Assembly (NCBI GenBank): GCA_002483605.1
Contig: DLIG01000023.1
Location: 2,446 to 19,444 of the forward strand
DNA: 16,999 nucleotides
Direction of reading: 5' to 3'
Source: Sulfurovum sp. UBA7648
GTDB lineage: Bacteria; Campylobacterota; Campylobacteria; Campylobacterales; Sulfurovaceae
In this document: piece by piece, positions 1-8,032 of the stretch
Layout of the letters: the number at the start of each line of letters is the position of its first letter
How positions within the stretch are numbered: position 1 is the first letter of the stretch
Program-made: the position numbers and the translations under genes
Notes under the pieces: model-generated
What the model was told of the DNA's origin: nothing
Database searches by the model: none
Seen by the model: only the letters and a program-made list of their open reading frames with translations

Positions 1-471
1 GCTAAAACGCCTTCTGTTAAAAAGGAAGAGGCAAAAACCGTTGCTGCCAAAACTCCTGCAGCCAAAACAGCAGAGGTCAAAACAGCAGTTGTTGAAAAAG
101 CTCCTGCAGTCAAAAAAGAAGAAAAACCAAAAGTTGCTGCAGCTGCTAAGAAACCAAAAAAAATAGTTATTGAAAATATGGTAATTCCTGGAAAATCAAA
201 AGCAATTGCGCCAATGCCTGAACCTGAACAGCCTATAGGAATAAGAGTAAAAGCAGCAAAACCTATACCGGGCAAAGAACAGTATTATGTACAATTTAAT
301 GCGAAAATTAATGAGAACATGAAAAATGAACTTAAAAAACAAAACTTAGAGATCATGGAAAATGGGGACCATAGCCTAATAGGCTGTTATGCCCAAGCAA
401 CTGACGCGCTTAAAGTTGCTAGAGAGGTGAAAAATATCATTTGTGATGAAGCTTACATCGTAAGACAATAG
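1..471 (+). CDS. C-terminal part of a Lys/Ala/Pro-rich protein with a SPOR-like tail (5' end outside window)
   Basis: The reading frame is open from the left edge to a TAG at 469-471, so only the last 156 residues are seen and the true start lies upstream. Residues 1-58 of the visible part are a low-complexity linker built from repeated AKT, VKK and AAK units, typical of an extended envelope-spanning segment. The last 65 or so residues begin with YYVQF and end in AYIVRQ. The alternation of strand, helix, strand and the opening aromatic-VQ motif resemble a SPOR peptidoglycan-binding domain, but the match is by eye only. The gene lies 38 bases upstream of a type I secretion ABC gene on the same strand, so it may encode the outer-membrane (TolC-like) or another envelope partner of that exporter. 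The visible part cannot distinguish a TolC with a C-terminal extension from a separate envelope protein. Confidence 0.7.
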   Translation, partial: AKTPSVKKEEAKTVAAKTPAAKTAEVKTAVVEKAPAVKKEEKPKVAAAAKKPKKIVIENMVIPGKSKAIAPMPEPEQPIGIRVKAAKPIPGKEQYYVQFNAKINENMKNELKKQNLEIMENGDHSLIGCYAQATDALKVAREVKNIICDEAYIVRQ

Positions 472-481
472 AGGGGAAAAT

Positions 482-523
482 ATGAGTAAAAAATTAGGGG
501 GCTTGTCAAATGGAACTGTATAA
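482..523 (+). CDS. Possible 13-residue leader peptide overlapping the ABC exporter start
   Basis: An ATG at 482 follows a strong Shine-Dalgarno-like GAGGGGAAAAT and opens a 13-codon frame (MSKKLGGLSNGTV) that stops at 521-523, inside the first codons of the ABC gene that starts at 510 in another frame. The overlap could couple translation of the two. It may equally be a chance start codon. The ABC gene has its own GGGGG at 497-501, eight bases before its ATG. No family can be assigned to the peptide. Confidence 0.25.
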   Translation: MSKKLGGLSNGTV

Positions 524-2696
524 AAATGCAAAACAGCTTGAAAAAGATATCGAATGGTTAGCGCAAAGTTGTTCATTGCCGCATTTTGCTACATCTAGAC
601 TCTCGAAACATGAGTATGATGATTTTGTCAAAAATTTGACATCAGGCACTATGGTCAACAATGAATTTGTGACTAATTATTATGAAAAACTTTTTAATGT
701 ACATGGACTCGTAAAACCAAAATGGACTAAAAAAATTAATGAAGAGATGCTTCCGGCACTTGCGTTTGTTCCTGGCGCAGGCATGTGTATAGTTTTAGAA
801 AAAACAGCAAACGGAAGATGGAAATGTGACAGCGTTGAGGGTATTAAATATCATGACTTAACCGCGCCTGACTTATTGTTTTCGCCTATAAGAGTAGAAA
901 GAAAACCAGAAGCAGAAAAAAGTGCATATGAAATGTTCAAACAAGTTGCATTACGGGAAAAGCCGCGTATAGTTCAAGCCGCAGTCGCGACTCTTAGTAT
1001 CAATTTTTTGGCTTTGGGAACTTCATTTTATAGTATGCAAGTTTACGATAGGGTCATACCGACTCATGGTATGTCCACATTGGTGGCATTATCTATTGGT
1101 GTATTTATAGCGATTTTATTGGAAATGATACTCAAAGTTGCAAGATCAACTATACTTGACCACTCCTCCGTGGCGATGGATAAAAGCTATTCGCATAATA
1201 TTTTTGATCGTTTTTTAAAGATCAGGCTAGATTCTCTTCCTCAGAGTATAGGTACACTTTCAGCCCAGCTTCAAAGCTATATAGCCATTCGTACTTTTAT
1301 ATCAACAGCAGCTCTATATTTTGTTATAGATTTCCCGTTTACTTTATTTTTTCTTGCGATCATAATTATGGTAGGCGGATTTATGATGGGGATAGTACCG
1401 TTTGTATTTTTCTTTTTATCTCTTGGAGCGGCATTCTTTTTTAGAGATAAAATAGAATTCCTAACCTATCAATCAGTTGCTGCGTCAAACAGAAAACTAG
1501 GACTTCTTGTCGAAGCAGTAGAAGCTGCTGAAACCCTCAAAGCATCAGGTCATAGTTATGCTACACTGAGCAGATGGAATGCGTTGAGCGAAGATGCTAT
1601 TCATGATGATATATCTATTAGACATTACACGGAACTATCGGGTTATATAGCGGCATTTTTGCAGCAATTGAGCTATGCAGGATTGGTGGCTATGGGTGCT
1701 TATATGGTAAGTTCAACTGATAGCTTGACAATGGGGGGACTTATTGCTATTACTATTCTTTCAGGCAGAGTTCTTGCTCCTTTGGCGATGTTGCCAAACC
1801 TGTTTGTTCAATGGGGAAGAGCAAAAATGTCAGTAAAAGATTTGGATCGTATCTATGAATTGCCAAGAGACAACGAAGGGGTGGAAAAACCATTAAGCCC
1901 GGCAGATATTGCTCCAAATTATCGTTGTCAAGCAGTTAAATTTTCATACGCTGAGGGTACGCCGCCTATAGTATTGTCAAATTTGACGATCAATACCGGC
2001 GAGAAGATAGCGATATTAGGAGTTATCGGCTCTGGAAAATCGACAATTCTTAAGATGTTAGCAGGTCTTTATGCTCCAAAAGAGGGACAGATTCTTTTGG
2101 ATAATATAGATATACAGCAGATAGCCAGGGACAAGCTCAGCGATACTATAGGATATCTATCTCAAAGCACCAAACTAATTTCTGGGACGCTAAGGGATAA
2201 TCTCATTTTGGGACTTGTCGGAATTGAGGATAAACAGATAATGGAAGCGGCTGCCAAAACAGGGCTTTCAATGCTTATAAATGCTTTGCCAAAAGGCCTA
2301 GATACCATAGTTCCCGAAGGCGGCAATAGCGTTTCCGGCGGGCAAAAACAACTGATCGCTATTACAAGAATGGTGCTTACAAATCCGAAAATATGGCTGT
2401 TAGATGAGCCTACGGCAAATATGGATGACGTGACAGAAAATAAAATTATGCAAATTTTGAGTACTAGTATCACAAAAGAACAAACATTAGTCGTAGTTAC
2501 TCACAAACCGACCCTTTTGAGACTAGTGGATAGAATCATCATCATGACGCCACAAGGTATAGTAATGGATGGCCCTAGGGATGAAATTCTTGGGAAAATA
2601 GCAAATGCTCAGCGATTAAAACAAGAAGCAGCACAAGCCGCAGCACAACAAAACAATCCTGCATCTAATAATAATGAAAAAGAAGGTCAAGAATGA
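510..2696 (+). CDS. Type I secretion system permease/ATPase (HlyB/LapB-like ABC exporter)
   Basis: This is a 728-residue inner-membrane ABC half-transporter that powers one-step export of a protein, typically an RTX adhesin or toxin, through an HlyD/TolC conduit. Residues about 1-130 resemble the C39-peptidase-like domain of type I exporters but show no proper Cys-His catalytic set, so substrate docking rather than cleavage is expected. About six hydrophobic segments follow between 156 and 428. The family-typical VYDRVIPT lies at 178-185. The nucleotide-binding domain has Walker A GVIGSGKST (504-512), signature VSGGQ (608-612), Walker B IWLLDEP (628-634) and the switch His at 665. The C-terminus is Ala/Gln/Asn-rich. 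The start at 510 is supported by GGGGG eight bases upstream. The stop overlaps the HlyD gene by ATGA, so the two are translationally coupled. The transported protein is not encoded here. Confidence 0.93.
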   Translation: MELYKNAKQLEKDIEWLAQSCSLPHFATSRLSKHEYDDFVKNLTSGTMVNNEFVTNYYEKLFNVHGLVKPKWTKKINEEMLPALAFVPGAGMCIVLEKTANGRWKCDSVEGIKYHDLTAPDLLFSPIRVERKPEAEKSAYEMFKQVALREKPRIVQAAVATLSINFLALGTSFYSMQVYDRVIPTHGMSTLVALSIGVFIAILLEMILKVARSTILDHSSVAMDKSYSHNIFDRFLKIRLDSLPQSIGTLSAQLQSYIAIRTFISTAALYFVIDFPFTLFFLAIIIMVGGFMMGIVPFVFFFLSLGAAFFFRDKIEFLTYQSVAASNRKLGLLVEAVEAAETLKASGHSYATLSRWNALSEDAIHDDISIRHYTELSGYIAAFLQQLSYAGLVAMGAYMVSSTDSLTMGGLIAITILSGRVLAPLAMLPNLFVQWGRAKMSVKDLDRIYELPRDNEGVEKPLSPADIAPNYRCQAVKFSYAEGTPPIVLSNLTINTGEKIAILGVIGSGKSTILKMLAGLYAPKEGQILLDNIDIQQIARDKLSDTIGYLSQSTKLISGTLRDNLILGLVGIEDKQIMEAAAKTGLSMLINALPKGLDTIVPEGGNSVSGGQKQLIAITRMVLTNPKIWLLDEPTANMDDVTENKIMQILSTSITKEQTLVVVTHKPTLLRLVDRIIIMTPQGIVMDGPRDEILGKIANAQRLKQEAAQAAAQQNNPASNNNEKEGQE

Positions 2697-3859
2697 AAGA
2701 ACATCTTCCGTACATAACAAAAGTCAATCCACTATGGATTATATTTGGTTCTCTGTTTGCATTGATCATTCCATTTTTGATCTGGGCATCTTGGGCTACA
2801 CTGGATCAAATCTCACATGCTCCAGGGCAAGTAATAGCAACAGCTAAAACCCAAGAGATTCAAGCAGCAACAGACGGCGTGGTAGAGAAAATATTTGTAA
2901 AAGAAGGACAGCATGTCAAAAATGGTGAAAAGCTTGTAGTTCTTGAAAAAAATAAAGCACAAGCTGCCTACGATGACAGCACGGCAAAAGTAGCTGCTCT
3001 AAAAGCAACACTAGCTAGACTTCAAGCAGAGGTTTACGATAAACCGTTGGTTTTTCCAGAAGAGGCCAAAAAATATCCTGAATTTATCTCCAACCAAACA
3101 GAGCTCTTTAAAAGACGACAACAAGCTCTTAATGATGAGACTTCAGCACTTAAAGAATCTTTGAGTCTTGCACAAGAAGAGTTGAGCAATAATTTGCCGC
3201 TTTTGGAATCTGGAGATATAGGATCATCTGAGATAATTCGTCTCAAAAGACAAGTATCAGACCTCAAGGGGCAGATCTCAAACAAACGGAATAAATATTT
3301 TCAAGATTCTCAAGCCGAGATGACTAAAGCAGAAGAAGAACTCTCTACAAAAGAACAAGAATTGGCCGATCGCAAAGTAACTTTGGAGTGGACTGAGATA
3401 TCATCACCTATGGATGCAATTGTAAAAAATATTTTGATTACCACAAAAGGCGCTAGAGTTAGACCCGGAGATATCATTATGGAACTTGTGCCGTTTGGCG
3501 ACAAGCTGATAATAGAAGCAAAATTGCCGACCACAGATGTATCTTTTGTTAAAAAAGGACAAAGAGTTGCAGTCAAGCTGGATGCTTACGATTATAGTAT
3601 ATATGGTATCTTTGACGGTACCGTTGACTACATAAGCCCGGATACTTTGGTAGAAAAAACGCCGCAGGGGGATAAATACTACTTTAGGGTCAAAATAGTG
3701 TTAGACGAGACAAAACTCATTGCCAAAAACGGCAAAGAGATAGAAGTTACTCCGGGTATGACCACTCAGGTAGATATAATTACCGGAGAAAGAACAGTAT
3801 GGCAATACCTAACTAAGCCAATCACTAAAACTTTATCTGAAGCTTTTCACGAACGTTAA
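2693..3859 (+). CDS. HlyD-family type I secretion periplasmic adaptor
   Basis: The 388-residue membrane-fusion protein links the ABC exporter to an outer-membrane channel. One N-terminal membrane anchor lies at about 14-34. The first lipoyl-like half is at 57-86 (DGVVEKIFVKEGQHVKNGE), a long heptad-rich coiled coil runs at about 87-230, and the second lipoyl half is at about 236-268 (SSPMDAIVKN onward). A beta-barrel region follows. The C-terminus carries the HlyD signature: GMTTQVDI followed by TGERTVWQYL, at 355-373. The length is slightly short for the type I secretion subfamily but all landmarks are present. It starts within the stop of the ABC gene (ATGA), so it is in the same operon. 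Two small hairpins follow its stop. Confidence 0.93.
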   Translation: MKEHLPYITKVNPLWIIFGSLFALIIPFLIWASWATLDQISHAPGQVIATAKTQEIQAATDGVVEKIFVKEGQHVKNGEKLVVLEKNKAQAAYDDSTAKVAALKATLARLQAEVYDKPLVFPEEAKKYPEFISNQTELFKRRQQALNDETSALKESLSLAQEELSNNLPLLESGDIGSSEIIRLKRQVSDLKGQISNKRNKYFQDSQAEMTKAEEELSTKEQELADRKVTLEWTEISSPMDAIVKNILITTKGARVRPGDIIMELVPFGDKLIIEAKLPTTDVSFVKKGQRVAVKLDAYDYSIYGIFDGTVDYISPDTLVEKTPQGDKYYFRVKIVLDETKLIAKNGKEIEVTPGMTTQVDIITGERTVWQYLTKPITKTLSEAFHER

Positions 3860-3865
3860 GCAGTA

Positions 3866-3901
3866 GACGATATCTTTCGTCGCCCTGAATTTATTTCAGG
3901 G
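3866..3901. terminator. Paired hairpins between convergent hlyD-type gene and thyX
   Basis: Two adjacent inverted repeats lie just after the HlyD-family stop: GACGA/TCGTC (3866-3870 with 3877-3881) and CCCTGAA/TTCAGGG (3883-3889 with 3895-3901, loop TTTAT). They sit between convergent genes, where a bidirectional terminator is expected. Neither is followed by a clean T run, so intrinsic termination would be weak. They may act as 3' end stabilisers instead. Confidence 0.45.
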
Positions 3902-3949
3902 TCTAAATAATCAATTTTAAAACACACTCAATCTCTTCATAGATTGCTT

Positions 3950-4558
3950 CTACTCTGTAGAGTAGTCGCAAATATGATCTTCAAACAGATACTTATGTTC
4001 TTCAGGCAACGCTTCATAAATACCGTTAGCAAGGTTTCTTATCTCCCAAAGAGCATCTTTGCTAGAACGAAGATGTAAGAAATTTTGCAAACTTCTAGCA
4101 TTTATCGTCCATGTGAGTTCTGTTTTGTAACTTTCAGGCAAACAATACTTTGCTATATCATTGCTGATACCGGCTTTTAGTACATTTTGAAGATTATCAA
4201 GTGCTGTTTTGCTGGCATTATCCACTATTTCATTGCCTGTAAAAACTAAAAACTTTTTATAATCTATAATATCGCATTCTTTGAGCTCTTTTAGTGTATA
4301 ACGGGTACTTTTAACACTAAGGCTAGCTATCCTGTGTCTAGCCAATTCTTGCAGCAACGCGCGGCTAATACCTTGAATATAAAAATTATATGTTATATGT
4401 TCCAAAGTTGAAGCATGTTTGAATTTATTACCTACTCTATCGATTAGTGCTAAATCTTTTTCTCCGCCGTCATCCGACTTGTCAAAACTTTGCCAACAAG
4501 TCCTAATAGCATGTGCACAAATATTGAGAGGAGTGTTATGTAAAAGAGTGATTTTCAT
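3950..4558 (-). CDS. thyX: FAD-dependent thymidylate synthase ThyX
   Basis: The 202-residue cytoplasmic enzyme makes dTMP from dUMP using methylenetetrahydrofolate and reduced FAD, replacing ThyA. The diagnostic ThyX motif RHR-x7-S is complete: R74-H75-R76 and S84 within RHRIASLSVKSTRY. The expected upstream helix with TLEHITYNFYI and the later LTWTINARSLQNFLHLR segment, which matches the conserved flavin/substrate-binding region, are also present. The ATG is preceded on the - strand by AAGGG at a suitable distance, and a TATAAT box lies about 30 bases upstream. It is divergent from the four-helix-bundle/dgt pair, so dTMP synthesis and dNTP hydrolysis genes share one control region. It ends convergently with the secretion operon. 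Confidence 0.95.
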   Translation of the reverse strand: MKITLLHNTPLNICAHAIRTCWQSFDKSDDGGEKDLALIDRVGNKFKHASTLEHITYNFYIQGISRALLQELARHRIASLSVKSTRYTLKELKECDIIDYKKFLVFTGNEIVDNASKTALDNLQNVLKAGISNDIAKYCLPESYKTELTWTINARSLQNFLHLRSSKDALWEIRNLANGIYEALPEEHKYLFEDHICDYSTE

Positions 4559-4580
4559 GGTAGCCCTTTGGGTCTAGTTT

Positions 4581-4594
4581 GATATAATTATATC
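4581..4594. promoter_or_regulatory. Palindromic shared -10 region for divergent thyX and four-helix-bundle/dgt transcripts
   Basis: GATATAATTATATC is a perfect palindrome that places TATAAT on the + strand at 4583-4588 and on the - strand at 4587-4592. The two boxes overlap by two base pairs. Predicted start sites are near 4595 (+) and near 4580 (-). No convincing -35 is seen for either, as is usual in Campylobacterota. Confidence 0.6.
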
Positions 4595-4597
4595 ACA

Positions 4598-5010
4598 TTT
4601 TGTGTGAGTGTGAGCGAGGAGTGTTGAGAATGAGTGTGAGTAGCGTTGAAGATTTGGATGTTTTTAAAAAGTCTCATATATTAACTCTAAAACTATATGA
4701 GCATACAAAGCAATTTCCATCAGAGGAAAAGTATGGTCTAATATCTCAAATAAGAAGAGCTAGCAGCTCAGTTTGCGCTAATCTTATGGAAGGAAGCCAT
4801 AGAAACAATATTGGAGAGTATCGCCAGTTTGTTGGAATCTCTAGAGGATCTATAGGGGAGCTAAAATACCATTTGCTTTTAGCTAAAGATTTGAATTATA
4901 TCGATATAGAGGATTTTGAAAAAATATATAATGAGATCAATATTATCAGTAAAATGTTATACGGTTTATTGCAATCTCTTGCTCAAACTCAAACACGCAC
5001 ACACACAAAA
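4598..5010. repeat. Imperfect inverted repeat bracketing the four-helix-bundle cistron
   Basis: The left arm at 4598-4612 (TTTTGTGTGAGTGTG) can pair with the right arm at 4996-5010 (CGCACACACACAAAA). The first nine pairs are perfect, then one A-A mismatch, then five pairs including one G-U. The left arm begins at about the predicted transcription start. The right arm ends next to the dgt Shine-Dalgarno (AAGG, 5009-5012). Both arms are GT/CA-rich, so part of the match may be low complexity. Confidence 0.45.
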
Positions 5011-5022
5011 GGCAAACAATGA
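4630..5022 (+). CDS. Four-helix-bundle protein (23S rRNA intervening-sequence protein family)
   Basis: The 130-residue protein belongs by appearance to the S23/IVS four-helix-bundle family: the opening VEDLDVFKKSHILTLKLYEHT, the conserved EKYGLISQIRRASSSVCANLMEGSHR, and the later EYRQFVGISRGSIGELKYHLLLAKDL are characteristic. The family is known from ORFs inside intervening sequences of 23S rRNA and as accessory (Avd-like) proteins of diversity-generating retroelements. Free-standing copies have no established function. An in-frame TTG at 4600 would add ten residues, but the ATG at 4630 has GAGGAG eight bases upstream and is preferred. The stop overlaps the dgt start (ATGA). The last residues (TQTRTHTKGKQ) are encoded by the right arm of the inverted repeat and look non-conserved. 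Confidence 0.85.
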   Translation: MSVSSVEDLDVFKKSHILTLKLYEHTKQFPSEEKYGLISQIRRASSSVCANLMEGSHRNNIGEYRQFVGISRGSIGELKYHLLLAKDLNYIDIEDFEKIYNEINIISKMLYGLLQSLAQTQTRTHTKGKQ

Positions 5023-6125
5023 AGGCACATTTGAGGTTTTATGGATTTGAAGAAGACTTTAGAAATCCTTATGCCAGAGATAGAGATAGGGTCATTCATT
5101 CTAGCTCTTTTAGGAGACTAGAATACAAAACACAAGTATTCCTTAATCACGAAGGCGATTATTTTCGCACACGCTTGACCCATTCGCTAGAAGTTAGCCA
5201 GATCGCGCGTACACTTGCCGGTTCATTGGGACTAGCCGAGAGCTTATGCGAGGCGATTGCTTTATCGCATGATCTGGGACATACCCCATTTGGACATATA
5301 GGCGGAGACACTCTAGATGATCTTCTTAGGTCAGATGGGCACGATTTTGGATTTGATCATAATTTCCAATCTTTTAGGGTATTGACTAAGCTTGAAAAAC
5401 GATATGATGGATTTGATGGGCTAAACCTTACTTTTGCTACATTAGAAGGGGTACTAAAACATTCTGCGCCATACAAAAAAAGTTTTTTGAAATCATTAGA
5501 TGAACGATTTGCGCTCGATAAACACCCGTCCATAGAAGCCATGATAGTGGATCGCGCTGATGAAATAGCTTATATCAGCCATGATATTGATGATGGGATA
5601 AAATATGGGCTTATAGATTTTGATTCATTGTTTAATGAGCCGTTGTGTCAAAGAATTGACTCATTGGTGCAAGCAGAGGGGATCGGTAAAGATAACGGTT
5701 TGTATCGGCATAGATTTGTAGCAAATCTTATTACTCTCTTGGTCAAAGATTTTATAGCTTATTCTGCCGAAAAAGTTGAGAAATATGATAGATCCAAACC
5801 GATTTGTGGCACTTTGGATGCAACTGCTTCTTTACCAGTTGGCTTTAGCAAAGAGATAGAAACGGAGATCAAAACTCTCAAAAAATATCTTTTTATAAAT
5901 CTATATAGACATGAAAAAATTGTGGTAAACATGTTTGCAGGCAAGCAGTGTATCAAGGGATTATATAATGCTTTTAGAGAAGATATTCATCTGTTGCCGT
6001 CATATCAAAGAGAGCTTTTGGACAAACGAAACAAACACAGAGTAATAGCTGACCACATAGCTTCTATGACCGATAGATACGCAATGAAACAATACCATGA
6101 GCTTTATGGATTTGCAACGCGATAA
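5019..6125 (+). CDS. dgt: dGTPase-like deoxynucleotide triphosphohydrolase (HD domain)
   Basis: The 368-residue cytoplasmic enzyme is of the dGTP triphosphohydrolase-like class, cleaving dNTPs to nucleoside and tripolyphosphate. The N-terminus has the family signature with RDRDRVIHSSSFRRLEYKTQ. The HD metal site is H55 (RLTHSLEVSQIA), H84-D85 (SHDLGHTPFGH) and the distal acidic/His cluster RADEIAYISHDIDD at 179-192. This is the shorter form found in many bacteria, not the about 500-residue E. coli Dgt, so its substrate range may be broad or regulated by dNTPs. It starts within the stop of the four-helix-bundle gene, and its AAGG ribosome binding site (5009-5012) abuts the inverted-repeat arm. 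Next to thyX, it suggests local control of dNTP pools. Confidence 0.93.
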   Translation: MKAHLRFYGFEEDFRNPYARDRDRVIHSSSFRRLEYKTQVFLNHEGDYFRTRLTHSLEVSQIARTLAGSLGLAESLCEAIALSHDLGHTPFGHIGGDTLDDLLRSDGHDFGFDHNFQSFRVLTKLEKRYDGFDGLNLTFATLEGVLKHSAPYKKSFLKSLDERFALDKHPSIEAMIVDRADEIAYISHDIDDGIKYGLIDFDSLFNEPLCQRIDSLVQAEGIGKDNGLYRHRFVANLITLLVKDFIAYSAEKVEKYDRSKPICGTLDATASLPVGFSKEIETEIKTLKKYLFINLYRHEKIVVNMFAGKQCIKGLYNAFREDIHLLPSYQRELLDKRNKHRVIADHIASMTDRYAMKQYHELYGFATR

Positions 6126-6130
6126 CTCAT

Positions 6131-6152
6131 TATAATAAAATTTAGATATAAT
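6131..6152 (+). promoter_or_regulatory. Promoter region of typA
   Basis: Two TATAAT boxes lie at 6131-6136 and 6147-6152 between dgt and typA. The second is better placed, with a predicted start near 6159 and AGGA at 6176-6179, six bases before the ATG at 6186. No -35 consensus is visible. Confidence 0.55.
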
Positions 6153-6185
6153 GCGCGAAATATATACAATAAAATAGGATGCATT

Positions 6186-8003
6186 ATGCAAAAAATTAAA
6201 AATATCGCGGTTATCGCGCACGTCGACCATGGCAAAACGACATTGGTTGACCAGTTGCTGCAACAAAGCGGCACATATGCTGCGCACCAAGAGGTTCAAG
6301 AAAGAGCCATGGATAGCAATGACATAGAAAAAGAAAGAGGGATCACGATCCTTTCTAAAAATACGGCTATCACTTATGGAGATCACAAGATCAATATCAT
6401 CGACACTCCGGGCCACGCCGATTTTGGCGGAGAAGTAGAACGTGTACTTCGTATGGTTGACGGTGTTCTTTTGTTGGTAGACGCCCAAGAGGGTGTTATG
6501 CCTCAGACAAAATTCGTACTCAAAAAAGCTATCGGTTTTGGGCTTATCCCAATTGTTGTTATCAATAAAATAGACAAAGATGCTGCTGAGCCTGACCGTG
6601 TAATGGATGAAGTGTTTGACCTTCTTGTTGCGCTTGATGCGAATGAAGAACAACTTGAATTCCCGGTAGTTTACGCTGCAGCTAGAGACGGCTATGCCAA
6701 ATGGAACATGGACGACGAAAACAAAGATATGACGCCACTATTTGAAGCGATACTTGAACATGTGCCATATCCTACAGGCTCAGCTGATGCTGATACTCAA
6801 GCTCAAGTATTTACGCTTGATAATGATAATTTCGTAGGCCGTATCGGTATCACTCGTATCTTTAACGGAAAAGTTAGAAAAGGCGAAGAGTTTACTCTAG
6901 TCAAAGCTGACGGTAGTAAATCAAAGAGCCGTATATCAAAACTCATCGGCTTTAAAGGCTTGGATAGAATGGATATAGCCGAAGCCGAAGCAGGAGATAT
7001 CGTAGCGATCGCAGGATTTAACGATATTGATGTGGGAGACAGCATATGTGACAATAACAACCCGGTACCATTGGATCCTATGCATATTGAAGAGCCTACC
7101 TTGTCGGTAATCTTTTCTGTAAACGATGGACCATTGGCTGGAACAGAAGGTAAGCATGTTACTTCAAATAAGATCAGAGAAAGATTAGCCAAAGAGATGG
7201 AGACAAACATAGCCATGCGTATGGAGCCTATGGGGGATGCGTCTTTCAAAGTTTCAGGCCGTGGAGAGCTTCAAATAGGTATTTTGGCTGAAAATATGAG
7301 AAGAGAAGGCTTTGAGTTCTTGCTTGCTCGTCCAGAGGTTGTTATCAAAGAAGAAAACGGCGTACGTATGGAGCCGTTTGAGCATTTGGTTGTTGATGTA
7401 CCGGAAACTTTCCAGGGTGTTGCGATAGAAAAACTAGGCAAGAGAAAAGCAGAGATGACCTCATTGGTACCTATGCCCGACGGCACCGTTAGAATTGAAT
7501 TCGAGATCCCTGCTCGCGGCCTTATAGGATTTAGAAATGAGTTTTTGACGGACACAAAAGGCGAGGGTATCATGAACCACTCATACTTGGAGTATCGCCC
7601 ATATAGCGGTATTGTTGAGAGCCGTACACAAGGAGCTTTGGTTTCTATGGATGACGGTGTGGCAGTTGCATTTTCACTATTCAATCTACAAGCTAGAGGG
7701 ATATTGTTTGTAAGCCCTCAAGAAAAAGTATATAGCGGAATGGTTATAGGCGAGTCTTCAAGACCCGGCGATTTGGATGTAAATCCTCTCAAAGGAAAAC
7801 AACTTACAAATATGAGAACAAGCGGAGCAGACGAAGCTATCAAGCTTGTTCCGCCAAGAAAGATCACGCTTGAATCTGCCATGGAATGGATAGAAGACGA
7901 TGAACTTGTAGAGATCACCCCTCTAAATATTCGTATTCGCAAAAGATCTCTTGATGCAAATGAGAGAAGAAGAATGGCTAGGGACAAGAAAAACGCTAGC
8001 TAA
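6186..8003 (+). CDS. typA: GTP-binding protein TypA/BipA
   Basis: The 605-residue translational GTPase is related to EF-G and LepA. It binds the 70S ribosome and supports growth at low temperature and under stress, with a role in 50S assembly. GTPase motifs are complete: G1 AHVDHGKT (11-18), G2 RGITI (51-55), G3 DTPGH (73-77), G4 NKID (127-130). The beta-barrel domain II, the domain with RGELQIGILAENMRREGFE and the BipA-specific C-terminal part (EYRPYSGIVESRTQGALVSMDDG onward in three blocks) are present at full family length. It is monocistronic by appearance, with its own promoter upstream and a new -10 box after its stop. Confidence 0.97.
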   Translation: MQKIKNIAVIAHVDHGKTTLVDQLLQQSGTYAAHQEVQERAMDSNDIEKERGITILSKNTAITYGDHKINIIDTPGHADFGGEVERVLRMVDGVLLLVDAQEGVMPQTKFVLKKAIGFGLIPIVVINKIDKDAAEPDRVMDEVFDLLVALDANEEQLEFPVVYAAARDGYAKWNMDDENKDMTPLFEAILEHVPYPTGSADADTQAQVFTLDNDNFVGRIGITRIFNGKVRKGEEFTLVKADGSKSKSRISKLIGFKGLDRMDIAEAEAGDIVAIAGFNDIDVGDSICDNNNPVPLDPMHIEEPTLSVIFSVNDGPLAGTEGKHVTSNKIRERLAKEMETNIAMRMEPMGDASFKVSGRGELQIGILAENMRREGFEFLLARPEVVIKEENGVRMEPFEHLVVDVPETFQGVAIEKLGKRKAEMTSLVPMPDGTVRIEFEIPARGLIGFRNEFLTDTKGEGIMNHSYLEYRPYSGIVESRTQGALVSMDDGVAVAFSLFNLQARGILFVSPQEKVYSGMVIGESSRPGDLDVNPLKGKQLTNMRTSGADEAIKLVPPRKITLESAMEWIEDDELVEITPLNIRIRKRSLDANERRRMARDKKNAS

Positions 8004-8032
8004 TTGTCTGGTATGTTTGAACAATATTTTAG

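Noticed and set aside
4600..4629. Longer start (TTG at 4600) for the four-helix-bundle gene
   Set aside because: It would start almost at the predicted transcription start with no ribosome binding site. ATG 4630 has GAGGAG at the right distance and matches the family's usual start.
6000..6653. 217-codon - strand open frame across the dgt end and typA start
   Set aside because: It is antisense to two well-supported genes and to the typA promoter, has no family resemblance, and arises from the codon bias of typA.
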